Positions 46,690-59,111 of a DNA stretch of 64,000 nt are shown piece by piece (within the stretch, counting starts at the first letter, position 1; every line of letters starts with the position of its first letter). This DNA comes from Coccinella septempunctata. Taxonomy: Eukaryota; Arthropoda; Insecta; Coleoptera; Coccinellidae. The stretch spans positions 33,507,345 through 33,571,344 of the forward strand of contig NC_058190.1 of NCBI RefSeq assembly GCF_907165205.1, in the 5' to 3' direction. A model generated the notes under the pieces. The model saw nothing but the letters and a program-made list of their open reading frames with translations. It had not been told where the DNA came from and searched no databases. The translations under genes and the position numbers were made by a program.

Positions 46690-46800
46690 TCCTGACAAAT
46701 CAGTGCTAGAATTTACCCAGTAGCAAATCGATTATTTAAATTTTTTTACTGATTTTGTTTCAGAGACTGGGAGTGAAAACCGTAAAGAGTTTCAGAAGTT
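46690..46800 (+). repeat. Coding-like dispersed repeat P, copy 2
   Basis: Same block as 36152-36290 with small indels that break its frame. Confidence 0.55.
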
Positions 46801-49112
46801 ACTAAATAATGATAAAAATTCGGCGATTCCAAGTTTCTATTTTCATCCTCACGCAAAAATTTAACAGGTCAATATTCTGAACAAAACCACATGGTTGATT
46901 TAGTCATCACGAGATTTTAATTCAGATCACAATGGATCTAGGGTCGTATTAGGATCTATTTGAAGAAATTTATTCACTTCGTCTTTTTGAAAGTTCTGCA
47001 TAGGTAATTTTTAGCGAAACGCTTTCTCCTGACCAGTTCTACCTTCATTTAAAACAAAGCCTCACTTTTAAATACACCCCGCATATAATATTGGTGGCTT
47101 AAATGATTGTTAATAACTGGTGACTGTTAATAACTGTGCCCATATCTTCAGTTTTATAGTACTGTTTGTTGCGTAATGTATTCGCTCTTCAATAAATTCT
47201 ACCAGGAAATTGATTCATTCAGGATAGATGACTTCATTATGCAATAAAAATTAGACTTCCTCATCTCATATGACAACGATTAGGAGTCGTCATTGAATTG
47301 ATAAGAATAATCACAAACTTATTCGGAATATTTAGCAATAGTTTTCTTTTATTCCTAGAGATTAATAGAGATAAGTCTCATCCCTAAAGTCCGTATCCGT
47401 TTCTTAGACTTATCGCTTCCCTTTGATGACACCTAACTCTATCTCCTCGCTTCAGCATTCAGCGTATCGTTGAGAGTGAATTACTGCTAGCCGAAAGTGA
47501 AATTTCATGCTAGACAAAGAACATTTTCCGCTGATTTCCTAAGTGAAATCCACCTCTCTGTATATATTTCACGTTTCCACACCGTTGTACCGCTGCGAGC
47601 TGTCATTTCAGGATATTGGAAGCGCTATCTTCAATCTCGAAGTTCAACAAGTTCACTCCGTACCTTTTCCACTCCGTCGCGATGAAGACTCTGTGTTTGC
47701 GGAAAATAATCGAAAGAAAACACGGAAAAATTCGTCAATAGATCGAGGCCACTTTGAGTCGAAGATAACTGAGGGAAAACAGAGCGGAACCACATATGAG
47801 ATACGAATACCTAGAAAATTATATTTGGAGGGATGTCTGTGACAACACATTTCGTTATCAATGTCTTGTAGGCGTGCGGAAAGTTATTATTGCCCCGGGT
47901 GAACGAGGTCTGTCGTTAGGTTGATATTTCTTCAAGTGGTGCCGATTTGTCAATATATATCGAATTGAGAATGGAGTTTTGGGGGAATTTCAGTGCCTTT
48001 GAGTGTAGAGGGGAATTGGAAATTTTTGGGATTGCAGGAAAAAACCTACTCTCTAATGGGATGGGATGTTATTTTTTGGTGTAATAAGCCTGACATGTCC
48101 GAAATACAGGGTCGTATCCATTGATAAAAAATATACAGGCTGTACACGCATAGTGGCGAAAAAATGTGAGAAATGATTCCTTGTCAAAAAAGACTTCTCA
48201 TATACATGTTTTCGAGCAGCCTCTGTTTGTGCAATCCCTTAAAGGGTTTACCTGCAAAGCAATTTTCAATTTCTTCTGAGGAACTGACAGAAAACCGGCA
48301 GAAATGAAATTAATATTCCATGGGAGCGAGAAGGTGAAAAAATTTTGGTAGTGTTCCCCTATGAGGAAAGTATGATAACCGCTTACTAGGTAAAAACGAC
48401 TCACGCTACTCATAAAAAAAATTTTTTCTCAAAAACCGTTACTTTTAGCAAGAAATAACGGAAACCTCATTTGGTTGGTAAATGAACTAAGTTGACAAAA
48501 ATTTATTTTCAGATGCTATAATTCATAAGGAAAACAGTTTGTTGTGGAACTAATTCAAGATTATTTTTTATTTAAAAAATTGGAGAATCCAAATTGTGAC
48601 ATTTCAATTATGCCAGAGGCGTAGAATCGAGAGAGTTTAAATAAAAACTATTTTCGCACGCCACTAGTAGATAGGAACGTTCATTTAACATTGTCTACTG
48701 AGGACCATTTATTTGAATTGATTGAATCACAGCCGTCTAAAGAGAGTGCTTTAGAAGGTTGTGATTTTATTGCTCCAATTGTATTAAATTCTAATACCCG
48801 TTTGCACCAAACACACTTAGTGTTGAATGTCCCTTAAAATGAACCCTTAATTTAAATAACATTGCACCAGCTGTTAATTGACCTTTAAATAGCTAAAGCT
48901 AACCTTAAATTTAAGTGCTCCTGTAATGACCACTTGAATATTTGAGGGCGCGATTCTAACCTGAAATAATTTGTTGAACTGGCTGCAGAATTTCTCATTT
49001 TTTATGGATTTTGAGAATTGAATGAATTCATTACCGAAAACCAAGCCTTTTCTTATGACTTCATTGTAATGTCATCAGTTTTTTTATTTTCAATTTTGTG
49101 TCCCAAAACATA
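46801..49112. other. Gene-free stretch; repeat S copy 2 at 48406-48484
   Basis: Contains the inverted partner of 3046-3115. Overlapping frames at 47497-47850 lie in a GC-richer patch and are not recognised. A region at 48770-48930 (GTTTGCACCAAACACACTTA) looks like a degenerate MITE end. Confidence 0.4.
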
Positions 49113-49703
49113 AAGGGTGAGTTGGGAGGAACGGACCAAGCTCCAGGTGTGCATTATACACGTGAAAATAATTTCAAAAAACCCATATGTTCTTATACGA
49201 TTCTCATTTGTTTTCAAGATATGGCGTAATTAATATGTTTTAAATATTTGGACGAAGAGTTTCTAGGAGTACTGATTGGTCGCGGTGGTCCATTTAGTTG
49301 GCCTCCAAGATCTCCAGACTTCACACCACTGGACTATTGTTTGTGGGGCTGGCTTAAAAATGAAGTGTACAAAGTGAAATTCGACACCCTAGAGGCCCTA
49401 ATTCGACGCATTAGAAATGTGGCAGTGCTTGTCGAATAAAGACATTAATCACTCAAAAAAGCAACAAGAGCCCTTCGCAGACGAAGTACAATGTGTTTAG
49501 AGGTAAATGGAGGTATTTTTGAACATATGTTGAAACAGCGCTATGATTGAAATCATGTTAATGTAGGAAATTTTGTTTGTTTGTAATTACGCCATATTTT
49601 GAAAACAAATGAGAATCGTATAAAAACATATGGGTTTTTTGAAATTATTTTTACGTGTTTGATACACACCTGGAGTTTGGTTCGTTCTTCCCGATTCACC
49701 CTG
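49113..49703. mobile_element. Mariner/IS630-type element with long terminal repeats (591 bp)
   Basis: TA at 49111-49112 and 49704-49705 bracket inverted ends of about 125 bp, left AAGGGTGAGTTGGGAGGAAC and right (complement) CAGGGTGAATCGGGAAGAAC. The inner arms share TTTCAAAAAACCCATATGTT and CGATTCTCATTTGTTTTCAA. Between them remains a transposase C-terminus, so it is an internal-deletion derivative. The palindromic arms create several of the frames at 49553-49883. Confidence 0.88.
49236..49545 (+). pseudogene. C-terminal mariner/IS630 transposase fragment
   Basis: The frame reads DEEFLGVLIGRGGPFSWPPR, then SPDFTPLDYCLWGWLKNEVY. W-P-x-R-S-P-D-x-T-P-x-D is the third catalytic block (here with D), followed by the conserved L-W-G and L-K-x-x-V-Y. 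After two stops (49437-49439 and 49449-49451) the same frame continues RALRRRSTMCLEVNGGIFEH, the usual C-terminus. N-terminal helix-turn-helix domains and the first two catalytic residues are missing. Confidence 0.85.
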
Positions 49704-50485
49704 TATACTAAAGTTAGCAGCAAACTTTTCTCTTCTGTTGAGAAATTGTCGATTACCACCACATGCTTGGCAAACATTCACCTTATTCGTTAGAACAAGG
49801 ACATTCTCTTCACGTTCCTTTTCAACAAAAATAAAACGTTTTCCATTGTTATTGAGATCCATATAAAAATTACAAATTCGCATAAGACGTAGGTACCTAT
49901 CTTACAAAGAAGCAGTTGTACCTATATAAACATAGGTAACATTTATTTGACAATCTTTATCATTATCAATAATAATGCTAATTTAATAACAAAGAGAGGT
50001 TACTTTTTGATAGTATAGTAATAATATAATAATTTACTAGAAACTGACTGACAGAACAGTAATGTTAGGATAATAATGAAATGACAACAGTCTCAGTCAT
50101 CGGCAACCAGCCAGCCAATGAAATGGCTTTATTGGACTAGGATGAAGTTTCACACAAAGAAAAACTGAAATATCACTAGATAGAAAAACTTAAGGGTAAG
50201 TAAATTCAAGCGTCCATTTACTTTGAACGACGCTAAAATAATACTCTTTTTGATGGAAACTGGTGCAAACGGACCTCAATTGAGCAAATCATACCTTATG
50301 GGTTTGAGGGTTTGGTACACTACCTGTAATGAATTCTGGTGGAATAAAACCAAATTTAACAAATCTTTCTCTTTCTACGCATAACCAAATAATCCTTGAT
50401 TACTAAAGAACCATGAAATAGAGTAGAATGTTAATAAGCATCGTCACCCCATAAAGAAATAAAAGTTTAGAGAAATGTAACTTAC
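49704..50485. other. Intronic or intergenic stretch left of the Ig exon
   Basis: No second Ig exon is readable here. 50255-50275 (ACTGGTGCAAACGGACCT) looks like a MITE end. If the exon at 50486-50767 is real, this is the intron downstream of it. Confidence 0.4.
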
Positions 50486-50767
50486 CCATGGATTGGCAAC
50501 CAAATGGCACTCGAAATATACGTCGGCACCCTCCTTAATATCACTTGCGTCCAGGCCGTGACCTAAATTTAACGTCACTTTGGGCGGATAAAGAACACGT
50601 AACATCCACGTCCTTTGCTGTTCGCTGAAAGGAATGCGGTGATTTGAGGCCTTGCAACTCAGCACAAGACCGTGATCGGCTGAGGTGGGTGTGAACGAAA
50701 GGGTGCTCGTTGTCGTGTTACCGTCAGCAGAGACAGTTACAGTTCCACCTTCCAAAGATAAACCATC
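50486..50767 (-). CDS. Internal exon of a Sidestep-like immunoglobulin-superfamily cell-surface protein
   Basis: An exon of 282 bases (94 codons, phase 0 at both ends) with an acceptor (TTCTTTGTTTCAG, 50780-50768) and a donor (GTAAGT, 50485-50480). It covers the end of one Ig domain and the start of the next: STLSFTPTSADHGLVLSCKA carries the D-x-G-x-x-L-x-C motif of an Ig F strand, then WMLRVLYPPKVTLNLG is the linker and A strand, and IKEGADVYFECHLVANPW holds the B-strand Cys. D-H-G/L-x-C followed by Y-P-P-x-V-T-L-x-L-G and EG-x-D-V-Y-F-E-C-x-x-x-x-N-P-W is the usual wording of the Sidestep (Side) family, neuronal adhesion proteins that bind Beat receptors in insects. Flanking exons are not in view. 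The exact paralogue cannot be told. Confidence 0.82.
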
Positions 50768-52212
50768 CTGAAACAAAGAAGGAATAGCTTCAACTATGGA
50801 TTAAAAAACCTCCAAGATTCACCCCGAGACACATTTTAATAAATTTCAATTAGTTTGGATCATTCTCTATCAAATTTCCGCGTTTCACCTTATACTGAAA
50901 AGAAAATTATTCGAACCCGATTTCACAATATAAGACAGGCACTGCTTGAGTGAACTTGCTCAAGCAGTGTCTGTCTTCTTTTCTATGACAGAAATCCTTC
51001 TTATATGGTAATAAGGCTCCCCAATTGACTTCCTATTGATCTCAAGAGTACCGCGCACCTCCGAAGGTTTTCTGTAGAAAACATATAATATAACACTTTT
51101 GTTATGAAGCCGAGAGTCAAGTGTTGGATTATAATTAAGTTTCATGAATTTTGACTTCTAATTATCAGAAATCAAAGGTAAAATACAAGGTACTTCGTAA
51201 TGTAAACCTGGGTTTGAACCTCTGATTTAAACCATTATTCACACAATATTCAAAGATTATAGTGTAGAAAGATATGAAAGGCCCTTATATCTCTTGTAAA
51301 AACCGACTACATTTTGGCCTGTGTTTGCCACATTTGACAAAGAGATGGCACTAAAAACGTACTGTTCAATAACAGTTATCTATTTTATAACAGAAGGGCG
51401 TGAAATTCGAATTCTATTCCTTTTATGATTTCCAATATAGATTTTGTTAAGACAATGAAAACAATTTGACGATTCCTAAAAGTAAATCAATGAAAATTTT
51501 GCATTTCTGAATATATTGAAGGCGTAGCAATTGAGAATCATTAAATGGACGTATAAAGGTCATAATTTCTCCTAAATGGACCATTCATGCAAGGGATGCT
51601 TCCTGCATACAACAATTTACGTGGATGAACAGTTCTCAATTGACTTGAAGTAAAATGTTCACTGCACATGGTGTAGTCAGTAGTATTTGCTCAACTCATT
51701 GTCTTTACGCCCTGAAAATTGTTTCCACTTCGGAGCACTGAGAATGAAAATCGATGAATGACCGAGTCACATGTTTCCAGTTTTAATACTTACATTTCCA
51801 TGTTTCATAGTAAAGGAAGTATTTGATCCACAGTTCTTCTCCATGCAATAATATTCGAACGGGATTTTAAGGTTTTCACCAGGAAATTAGACGAATTATT
51901 TAATAATCAACAACTAGAAGGAGCTAGATCAAAACTATGGAGAGTAGAGAGAAGGAGAACGATCGCTGCTTTGAGACCATAGATTTTTCGTTCCCTAAAA
52001 TATGTACCAATAAGGTAGTTCATGTTTTTGCCGAAAGGCGCACTGGCGATCACGGGATGACGAAATTTTGATTTAAACTGGTTGAAGTTGGCTGAGTGAA
52101 CTGTCTTCCTGGTGACAAATGATTAGAATAATATTATTATTTTCGATTTTTGATAAGAGAATAACATATTATGACCATATGAAAGGTTGAAGCGTGGGCT
52201 AGTGTAAGAGAG
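50768..52212. other. Putative intron upstream of the Ig exon, with a hairpin at 50919-50996
   Basis: Two perfect-but-one 19-base arms (AAGACAGGCACTGCTTGAG, 50932-50950, and its complement 50959-50977) close an 8-base loop; weaker pairing extends to GATTTC (50919) and GAAATC (50991). The remainder holds no recognised exon or repeat. The short frame 50960-51145 is not supported. Confidence 0.55.
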
Positions 52213-52913
52213 AATTGATTTTTCTATTTTTCATTTGAATTGTCCTATACATTTTAAATGTCTTAAGTTACCTATAAATACCTAATTATTATCATAATAT
52301 CAATGTATTAAGATGAACAGCCACAAATACGCGCCAGTTGTCCTGTTGATTATTTCATGTGAAATTTTTGTTCAAAGGTGAAGTTCATCTTAACTTGAAA
52401 CTTCCTTTAATTCCTTATATTGATGCAAGATGATTTTTGTTGAAGAATTTAACATTCTTGTAATTATAAGTTAATTCCTTCGGGAGATACCCATTCCCAA
52501 CCACTTCATCATATGCATTTCATCTTCGGGTTAATATTCTTGAAATGTACAACTGATGTAACGTATTCAAACTTTAGCCAAAGAAGATAACGAACATTAA
52601 TTATCCTCAAGCTAGTGCATATTATGATATTACACTGATCTCTTGTATTTTCCAAATAACTGGATTTGGTATGCCTTCAATAATTTTGTATAAACTTCAA
52701 TTATGTTCGTCACATATTTTCCGAAGAGATTCGACATTGTGATAAAATACGTAATAACCTAAACTTTCACGTAGAACGGGCAACATAGCGTTGATTTAAA
52801 ACCCAAAAATGTTTTGAGAAGCGTCATAACCCCACATCTTCGTACTATACCGAGTGAAATGTGTCAAATTTGTATGACCAACCGAGTGTTAAAATGAAAG
52901 TGAATGGAGTATA
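52213..52913 (+). mobile_element. Element T, copy C (5'-truncated)
   Basis: Collinear with copies B and D from GATTTTTCTATTTTTCATTT to the end GAATGGAGTATA. The left half including the left TIR is missing. It is followed by unrelated DNA rather than the flank found after copies A and B. Confidence 0.85.
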
Positions 52914-53788
52914 TGACAGTAAACTATATCGAAAAAATATTGGCATACATTTCACCAATAAAAGTAACAATTTTCTTCCTATTGCCGAATAAAAGTTATT
53001 TCAAAAACTATTCATTGTTCAGTTAAGTCGAAATAGAAACTGAGAAGTACAAATGCAGAGTATCTATCGATTCTCAGTCGCCTTATCCTATTATACGTTA
53101 CGAATACTACAAAAAGCAGCACGGCCATTAGGTTCGACATTTTCACTTCCGAGTTCCCTATTCAGTGACTGCTTGTGTTCGATAACTCTTATTCTTTTTT
53201 GAGAGCTCTGCTCGTGTTTTCAATACTTCCAGCCGTTTTTCCCACACTTCTTTCATTGTCGATTTGCTAAACCGACTCTTTTCATAGAGAATGAAGACCT
53301 GAAGAATGCTGTTTTTCACACCCCATCGTTTCATTCTTCATCGATAACTCCACGATGGGGAAGTAAAGGCTTTTACTCAATCTTTATTTTTTCATCCATA
53401 CAATTTGACGCTTGTTTCAAAGTTATATAGAGAAAGATAATGTTTATTGTTATCGCAGCTCAAATTCTACCAATAAAAAGTTGTCTGAAATCTTTATAAC
53501 TTGTTCATTTATGTTTTATCGTTTTAAGTCCGAATAAAGTGTAAATTTTGTGTAATTTGTTGGCATTCCTGTCTTATATTTGGTTTTGAAAAATACGATT
53601 TTCTGGGACAAACGAGACTCGCTTTGTTGAAGTCCTCTCACATTTAGAACTCAGATGGGTACCTCAGAAGATTCATTTCTCTTTACATATGTAGTATTGT
53701 AGTATGATTTGTTGTAAATAGGAAATAGGCCTTGAATCAATAATATTCTCATTCGAACGTGCCTTCAATAGTGTAGTAAAAGTTTACC
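52914..53788. other. Spacer between convergent copies C and D of element T
   Basis: AT-rich, no gene seen. A small hairpin-like pair CCCATCG...CGATGGG lies at 53325-53359. Confidence 0.4.
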
Positions 53789-55012
53789 TATACTCCATTC
53801 ACTTTTATTTAAGCACTCGGTTGGCCATGGAAATTTGACACATTTCACTCTGTATAGTACGAAAATGTGGGGTTATGACGCTTGTCAAAACATTTTTGGG
53901 TTTTAAATCAACGCTATGTTGCCTGTTCTACGTAAAAGTTTCTGTTATCACGTATTTTATCACAATGTCGAATCTTTTCGGAAAATATGTGACGAACATA
54001 ATGGAACTTTATACAAACTGATTGAAGGCATACCAAATCCAGTTATTTGCATGGAAAATACAAGAGATCAGTATAATATCATAATATGCACTAGCTTGAG
54101 GAGAGTTAATGTTTGTTATCTTCTTTGGCTAAAGTTTGAATACGTTACGTGAGCTGTAGATTTCAAAAATATCAACCCGAAGATAAAATCCATATGATGC
54201 AGTGGTTGGGAATAGATCTCCTGGAGGAATTAACAGATAATTACAAGAATGTTAAATTCTTCAACAAAAATCATATTTCATCAATATAAGTAAAAGGAAT
54301 TAAAGGAAGTTTCAAGTCGAGAGGACCTTTGAACAAAAACTTTATATAGATAAACAATTAACAGAACAACTTGCGCGTATTTGTGGCTGTTCATCTTAAT
54401 ACATTGATATAATGATAATAATTAGGATTAGGTATTTATTGGTACCTCAAGACATTTACAGTGTATAGGACAAGTCAAATGAAAAATAGAAAAATCAATT
54501 TTCGAGAACTCATTCTACGATAACATTCATCGAAAATCCTGTAGTAAACTTATCGCATTAATTCACTCAAACATAAAATTCTCAAATGCCACCATTTTTT
54601 TGGGTCTCCCAATAGAAGGAAATTCCTTGTCATCCTCTTCATTCACAATCTTTCTGATTGTGGAAATATTCAGCTGAAATATAAGTCGTTTAGATTCAGA
54701 TGAAACATTATATGAATTCTCTTACATTGAATATGTTCGCTACCGCCTGACGTATTGTGGATTTTAGAATATATCAGTGTATAACTATTTGAATGAGCGG
54801 ACCTGAATTCTAAATAGCACTTCCTGGAACCGTGTCTCTTTTTACAATCACTTTCGGCATTTCCGTAATAAGAATTGATATTAGTTGTGGCAACGGCGTT
54901 ATGACATTAACGACATTTCATGATTGCCAACCCTACTCCATTCTTGTTACAAAAACTCGAGAAAATTATTTCATGGCCAACCGACTGCTAAAATAAATGT
55001 GAATGGAGTATA
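53789..55012 (-). mobile_element. Element T, copy D (complete, reverse orientation)
   Basis: Clear 41-bp inverted ends: TATACTCCATTCACTTTTAT at the left and the complement of ATAAATGTGAATGGAGTATA at the right, inner boundary GGTTGGCCATG. 1,224 bp without nested insertions, so it is the best reference for the family. A 78-codon frame (53916-54152) is not conserved in the other copies, hence not coding. Confidence 0.88.
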
Positions 55013-56254
55013 GTTGTTATCAACGCAAACTTTTATTGAATTTTTTTTTTGAATTGGAGAAAAATCTTTCGTCAGTAGATTCTACGTATAAAAATGCCTT
55101 AGAAAGTTCTAGTTTCAGATTTGTAACTTCAAAGACAAAGAAGTCATGAGAACTTTTCGAAATCGTCAAAATCTCATTTTTTGCTGATAACTCAAAAACA
55201 AAGAATCGTAGGAGGCTACGGTTTTAACCCAGTATATTGTCTTCATATTCGGCACAATCTTTCGTACGGAATGAATCTCAATCAATCATATTTTAACCGT
55301 TTTTCAGTTTCCTCATTAAATCCTCCCCCAAAGCATGAAATATGGCGAAGAATCAACATTGAAATACCAATTAGCCCCGGAAACGCATTCGGCTGTGCGA
55401 ATTCCTCTGGGAACATCGTTTTCTTCTGAAATTACAATCTAAAGTTCCAATTAATCACGGATGACAGTCTTGCCCCAGTTATTTACAATTATTGATACCG
55501 CGGGCCCCCTACCCTCTTTTCAACATTTTCGGGCAGAATTATTATTTTCATTACGGACGGAAGAGGTGGGGGTTACTCATCTTTCCTCCGACAATAAAGC
55601 CATTAGTCCACCGAAGACGATGGGTAAAGGTAGGCACACATAATGAATATTCATACCCATATCCGGACAGTTTTGATCGCTTCAGTTCACAGGGAAGCGG
55701 AATCGGTATTTAATTGGAAGCGAGGGTGGGTTCGTGAATTTGAGGCTTTTCAGTTGCGTCATCGACAACTGAGAAAGAAATCTCTTTTGATGTACCTGTA
55801 GTGACAATGACAAAATATACTCAGTTCAATTCAACTATGAGCACTCAGTAGTAATTGGAATAATTTTTTAACTGCCTTTATAGTTGGGGAGTCGACGATG
55901 CTAAATAGGGATTAACTTGAGCGTCGTGGACACCTAGTGGATTTTGAAGACTAGATGGTAGAAAGAAAGGTTTTATGATGTATGCACTTTCAGCAGTAGT
56001 GGGGAAAGCGCCCGCAGGTTCCCAACGATGTAAAAAAAAATACTGAGGTGTACATATTCGAGCGTGTTAGATTAAGATACTGTATATGCCCTACGTCCCT
56101 CTGATAATAAATTCATGTACATCTGATAGTCTGCGTGGTGAGGCTGGCCGTACGGAAGAGTTGAAAATGGCGAAAAAACTAATTCGAGCGTGTCAGATTT
56201 TCAGAGGATAGATATGTTAATTGGAACCAATGAAAGCTACTTTTAATGGGACTG
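55013..56254. other. Gene-free stretch; 55330-55740 possibly conserved non-coding
   Basis: 55330-55740 is GC-richer, with overlapping frames on the plus strand that match nothing known. It might be regulatory. The rest is AT-rich. Confidence 0.35.
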
Positions 56255-56705
56255 ACAATTCGGAAGTGACGCAAAGTCACAGCGGTCCTTTGAAAATGCA
56301 AGAAAAATCGTTACTTGTTCATATTCAAGCGTGTCAGATTTTCATACAGATGGTTTATCTCGGTGTTTCAGACCTGTTGACTCATTTATCAGGCTGGGTT
56401 TTCTTAATCTGACAGTTTGAAGATGATAACAAAGATTTTTTTTTAAATATCTCCCTTCCTGTACTTAAAATCGTTTCTGTATTCATTATGAATGTTGTAG
56501 ATACAAAAATTCTATACAACTTCTGCCTGAAGCAATTTAACATACCTCGTTTTCGAGTTATAGGGTGATAACGGCGAGGAGCTTTACACATGCGAAAGGC
56601 CAAGGTCAATGTAGAAACCCAGTCTAAAGTATATTCATCGCCATATATCTCAAAAACGTTCACAATAGAAAAAATTGCCTTGAATAAAATTTGTAGAAAA
56701 TATTA
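56255..56705. repeat. Dispersed repeat N, copy 2
   Basis: Collinear with 19795-20275, with slightly different indels. Directly followed by family V copy 4 at 56711. Confidence 0.8.
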
Positions 56706-56710
56706 TGCTC

Positions 56711-56960
56711 CTCAACAACGTTCCACAAACTTTCGAATGCAGAAGTCTTGCAACTCGCAAGTTGTACAACAATTGAGACTCAAGTAACGAGGGCCCGACT
56801 CAGATGGAGCGGCCAAATTCTGAGGATGCAAGATACAAGAATCCCCAAAATAGCTCTGGCGAATTGAAGAAGAAATTATAAGTCTGTTCTTTTTTTATAT
56901 CTCTTTCTAGATTTATTCCCGATAACGATATACAGCAATGAATGAATGAATAATGAATGC
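56711..56960 (+). pseudogene. Zinc-finger-ended non-LTR retrotransposon, family V, copy 4 (internally deleted)
   Basis: The coding relic matches copy 1 (CGAATGCAGAAGTCTTGCAA, ACAATTGAGACTCAAGTAAC, GGGCCCGACTCAGATGGAG). It jumps at about 56860 directly to the 3' tail (ATTATAAGTCTGTTC..., GATTTATTCCCGATAACGAT, ACAGCAATGAATGAATGAAT). The same kind of ATGA-repeat end marks copy 3. Confidence 0.8.
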
Positions 56961-59111
56961 GAAAACAATTTGAAGCCAAGGAGAGGAGATATTTAAAAAA
57001 ATCATTTTTATGACTTTTATTACCAATTTTCATTATTTCTGCTCGCTGAAACTGTCAGATTTATATTTTTGAATCTTGAATCTTATACTTAAAACTTCAT
57101 CAATACCAAAAATTGCATGGGAGATCTATTTACCGTTCACATATTTCGAATCTGGAAAAGCTCAGATACAGAAAATCGATTTCGATGGAAGCTTGAAATC
57201 CGAAATGATTTCATGTTTGATGAAAATCGAATCTCCTGAGTCGGTATTAATCAAAGTAATATAATGAAAATAACAGATGATACTCAAGAATTGTGAGAGG
57301 GGTGTCAGCTGGAAAAATAGGTACATATTTATAAGCATTTAACCTTAATATGATCAAATCCAATGAATAATTAAACTAACGATGTCAGGAAACTTATGTA
57401 AATGGTGAACTATCATTCTATGCAATATATCATTAGAATAATGTTACTTCAATATTATGCTTTCAATCTATTTACTATCATACTAACATTATGGTACACA
57501 TTTTTGATGATCCCACTAATCATCTTCGAACTTTTGTATCAGTTTCTCTACAGACAAATCAAATCTGATCTCAAATCAATGACTTGGACTTTTTACTTTA
57601 CTTCTCACGATTCAATTTTATCATATCGATTTTTCAAATAAAAACATCTATGGAGGAAGATTTCTAAAGCAACTTATATTGTTAGATAAGTGGGTTGGAC
57701 AGTGTTCGAATACTAGGTAGAATAAGTGTTTTTACCACCTCCTAGATGTTATGCACGGTGGTTACCAAATATGACCTATTTCCATAAGCAATAGCTTCAA
57801 TTCCATAATTCTGACCGAGTGGAGCACATGCCTATCCACAAACAAATTCTCCGCAAACTATTGGTCCGCAATTGGTTTTGTGAACGTGTTAAAAATTAAC
57901 CATGTCCCTCGGATTTTGCCCTTGTCTACGCTACTGACAAGTTGCCAAATTTCAAGTACGAACTATACGGTGCTTCAGACAACGCTATTTGACCGACGCA
58001 GAATCCCCTCTTCAGAGATGTCAGATATTTCCGCTTCCGCTGAAGAAAATCATACTATCGTTGTTCACGTTATTGAATTAACTCTTCATTGTGTTAACCT
58101 CAATTTGTATAAAACTTCTCTAACAGTTCATCTTATCTAAGTAATTTTCTTTCAATTCTTCTCATTCAATTCTGGTGCTCATTAGTTCTACGCAAAACGC
58201 AATGTACTCTCAGTCTTACTCATTAAATTCCCACGTTCTTTTAATGCTCCCATTATGTATGAAATGTGTCCACGTGTGAGATTATAAAGAATCTACAGAA
58301 AATATTGATGATCCTCATTTGTACTGCTCATTTTATAGTTTTTCTGGAATAACCTAAATTATGTGCATCCTCGTGACTAAATATTTTATTATAGTTCACA
58401 ACTAAACTGGAGCTTCAGACCTCTCTTGATTTCGCACATGAAAATGGGTATGTTACACCAGAATTGAACACTCTCATGTCTTTCTCATTGATAATGAATG
58501 CTGATACTCTGATATCTGATACTCTTCTCATTAATTTGAATCAGTTTATTTAATTTCTCCAGTCAATCCTGTTGTTAACATCTCACTTACATATGACTAA
58601 TTACTGTTTTGGAGTTTCAGATGAATGAATCCTCATGTTCTCCAGAATGGACCCTGGATTTAGTTGATTTCCTTCATAACATGATCTGAACTGCTCTTAT
58701 ATGGTAAATGGTTCAACGGTCAGTAGTAAGCCATGATACTGGCTGGTAGTTTCTCGTCTTGGTTCCACCTCGGAAGGTCTGCTCTGGGAATCGTGTACTG
58801 TCTTAATTATTATGATCTGATCATTATACTTTGTATTCTCATAGATATATTCTCATTTCATTCATCCTGTTCGATATACAGATTAGTTTTCAAGCCTACT
58901 GCTCTTCACGAAACCAACGATTAGTGGTTTCCTTCTTTAGTTTCTACTCTCATTTTATATCTCTCATGATTTATCAATTGTATCTAATACTTATAAGCAG
59001 TCCGTCTCTGTGAATGCTTTGTTCAATGATCAATTTTGCCCTCCTTAAGAACTACGTTTTTTTAATATTATAGCAATTATAATTTCATTGCTCCACTCAC
59101 ATTTAATGTAG
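56961..59111. other. Gene-free stretch with a CTCATT-rich strand bias from 58161
   Basis: No recognised gene or repeat. Between 58161 and 59359 the word CTCATT occurs ten times on the plus strand (58161, 58178, 58219, 58314, 58327, 58484, 58527, 58852, 58949, 59354), without obvious periodicity. Confidence 0.5.

Noticed and set aside
49553..49883. Open frames at the right side of the mariner element
   Set aside because: Products of the long inverted repeat; nothing family-like in translation.
53916..54152. 78-codon frame in element T copy D
   Set aside because: Not preserved in copies A, B and C.
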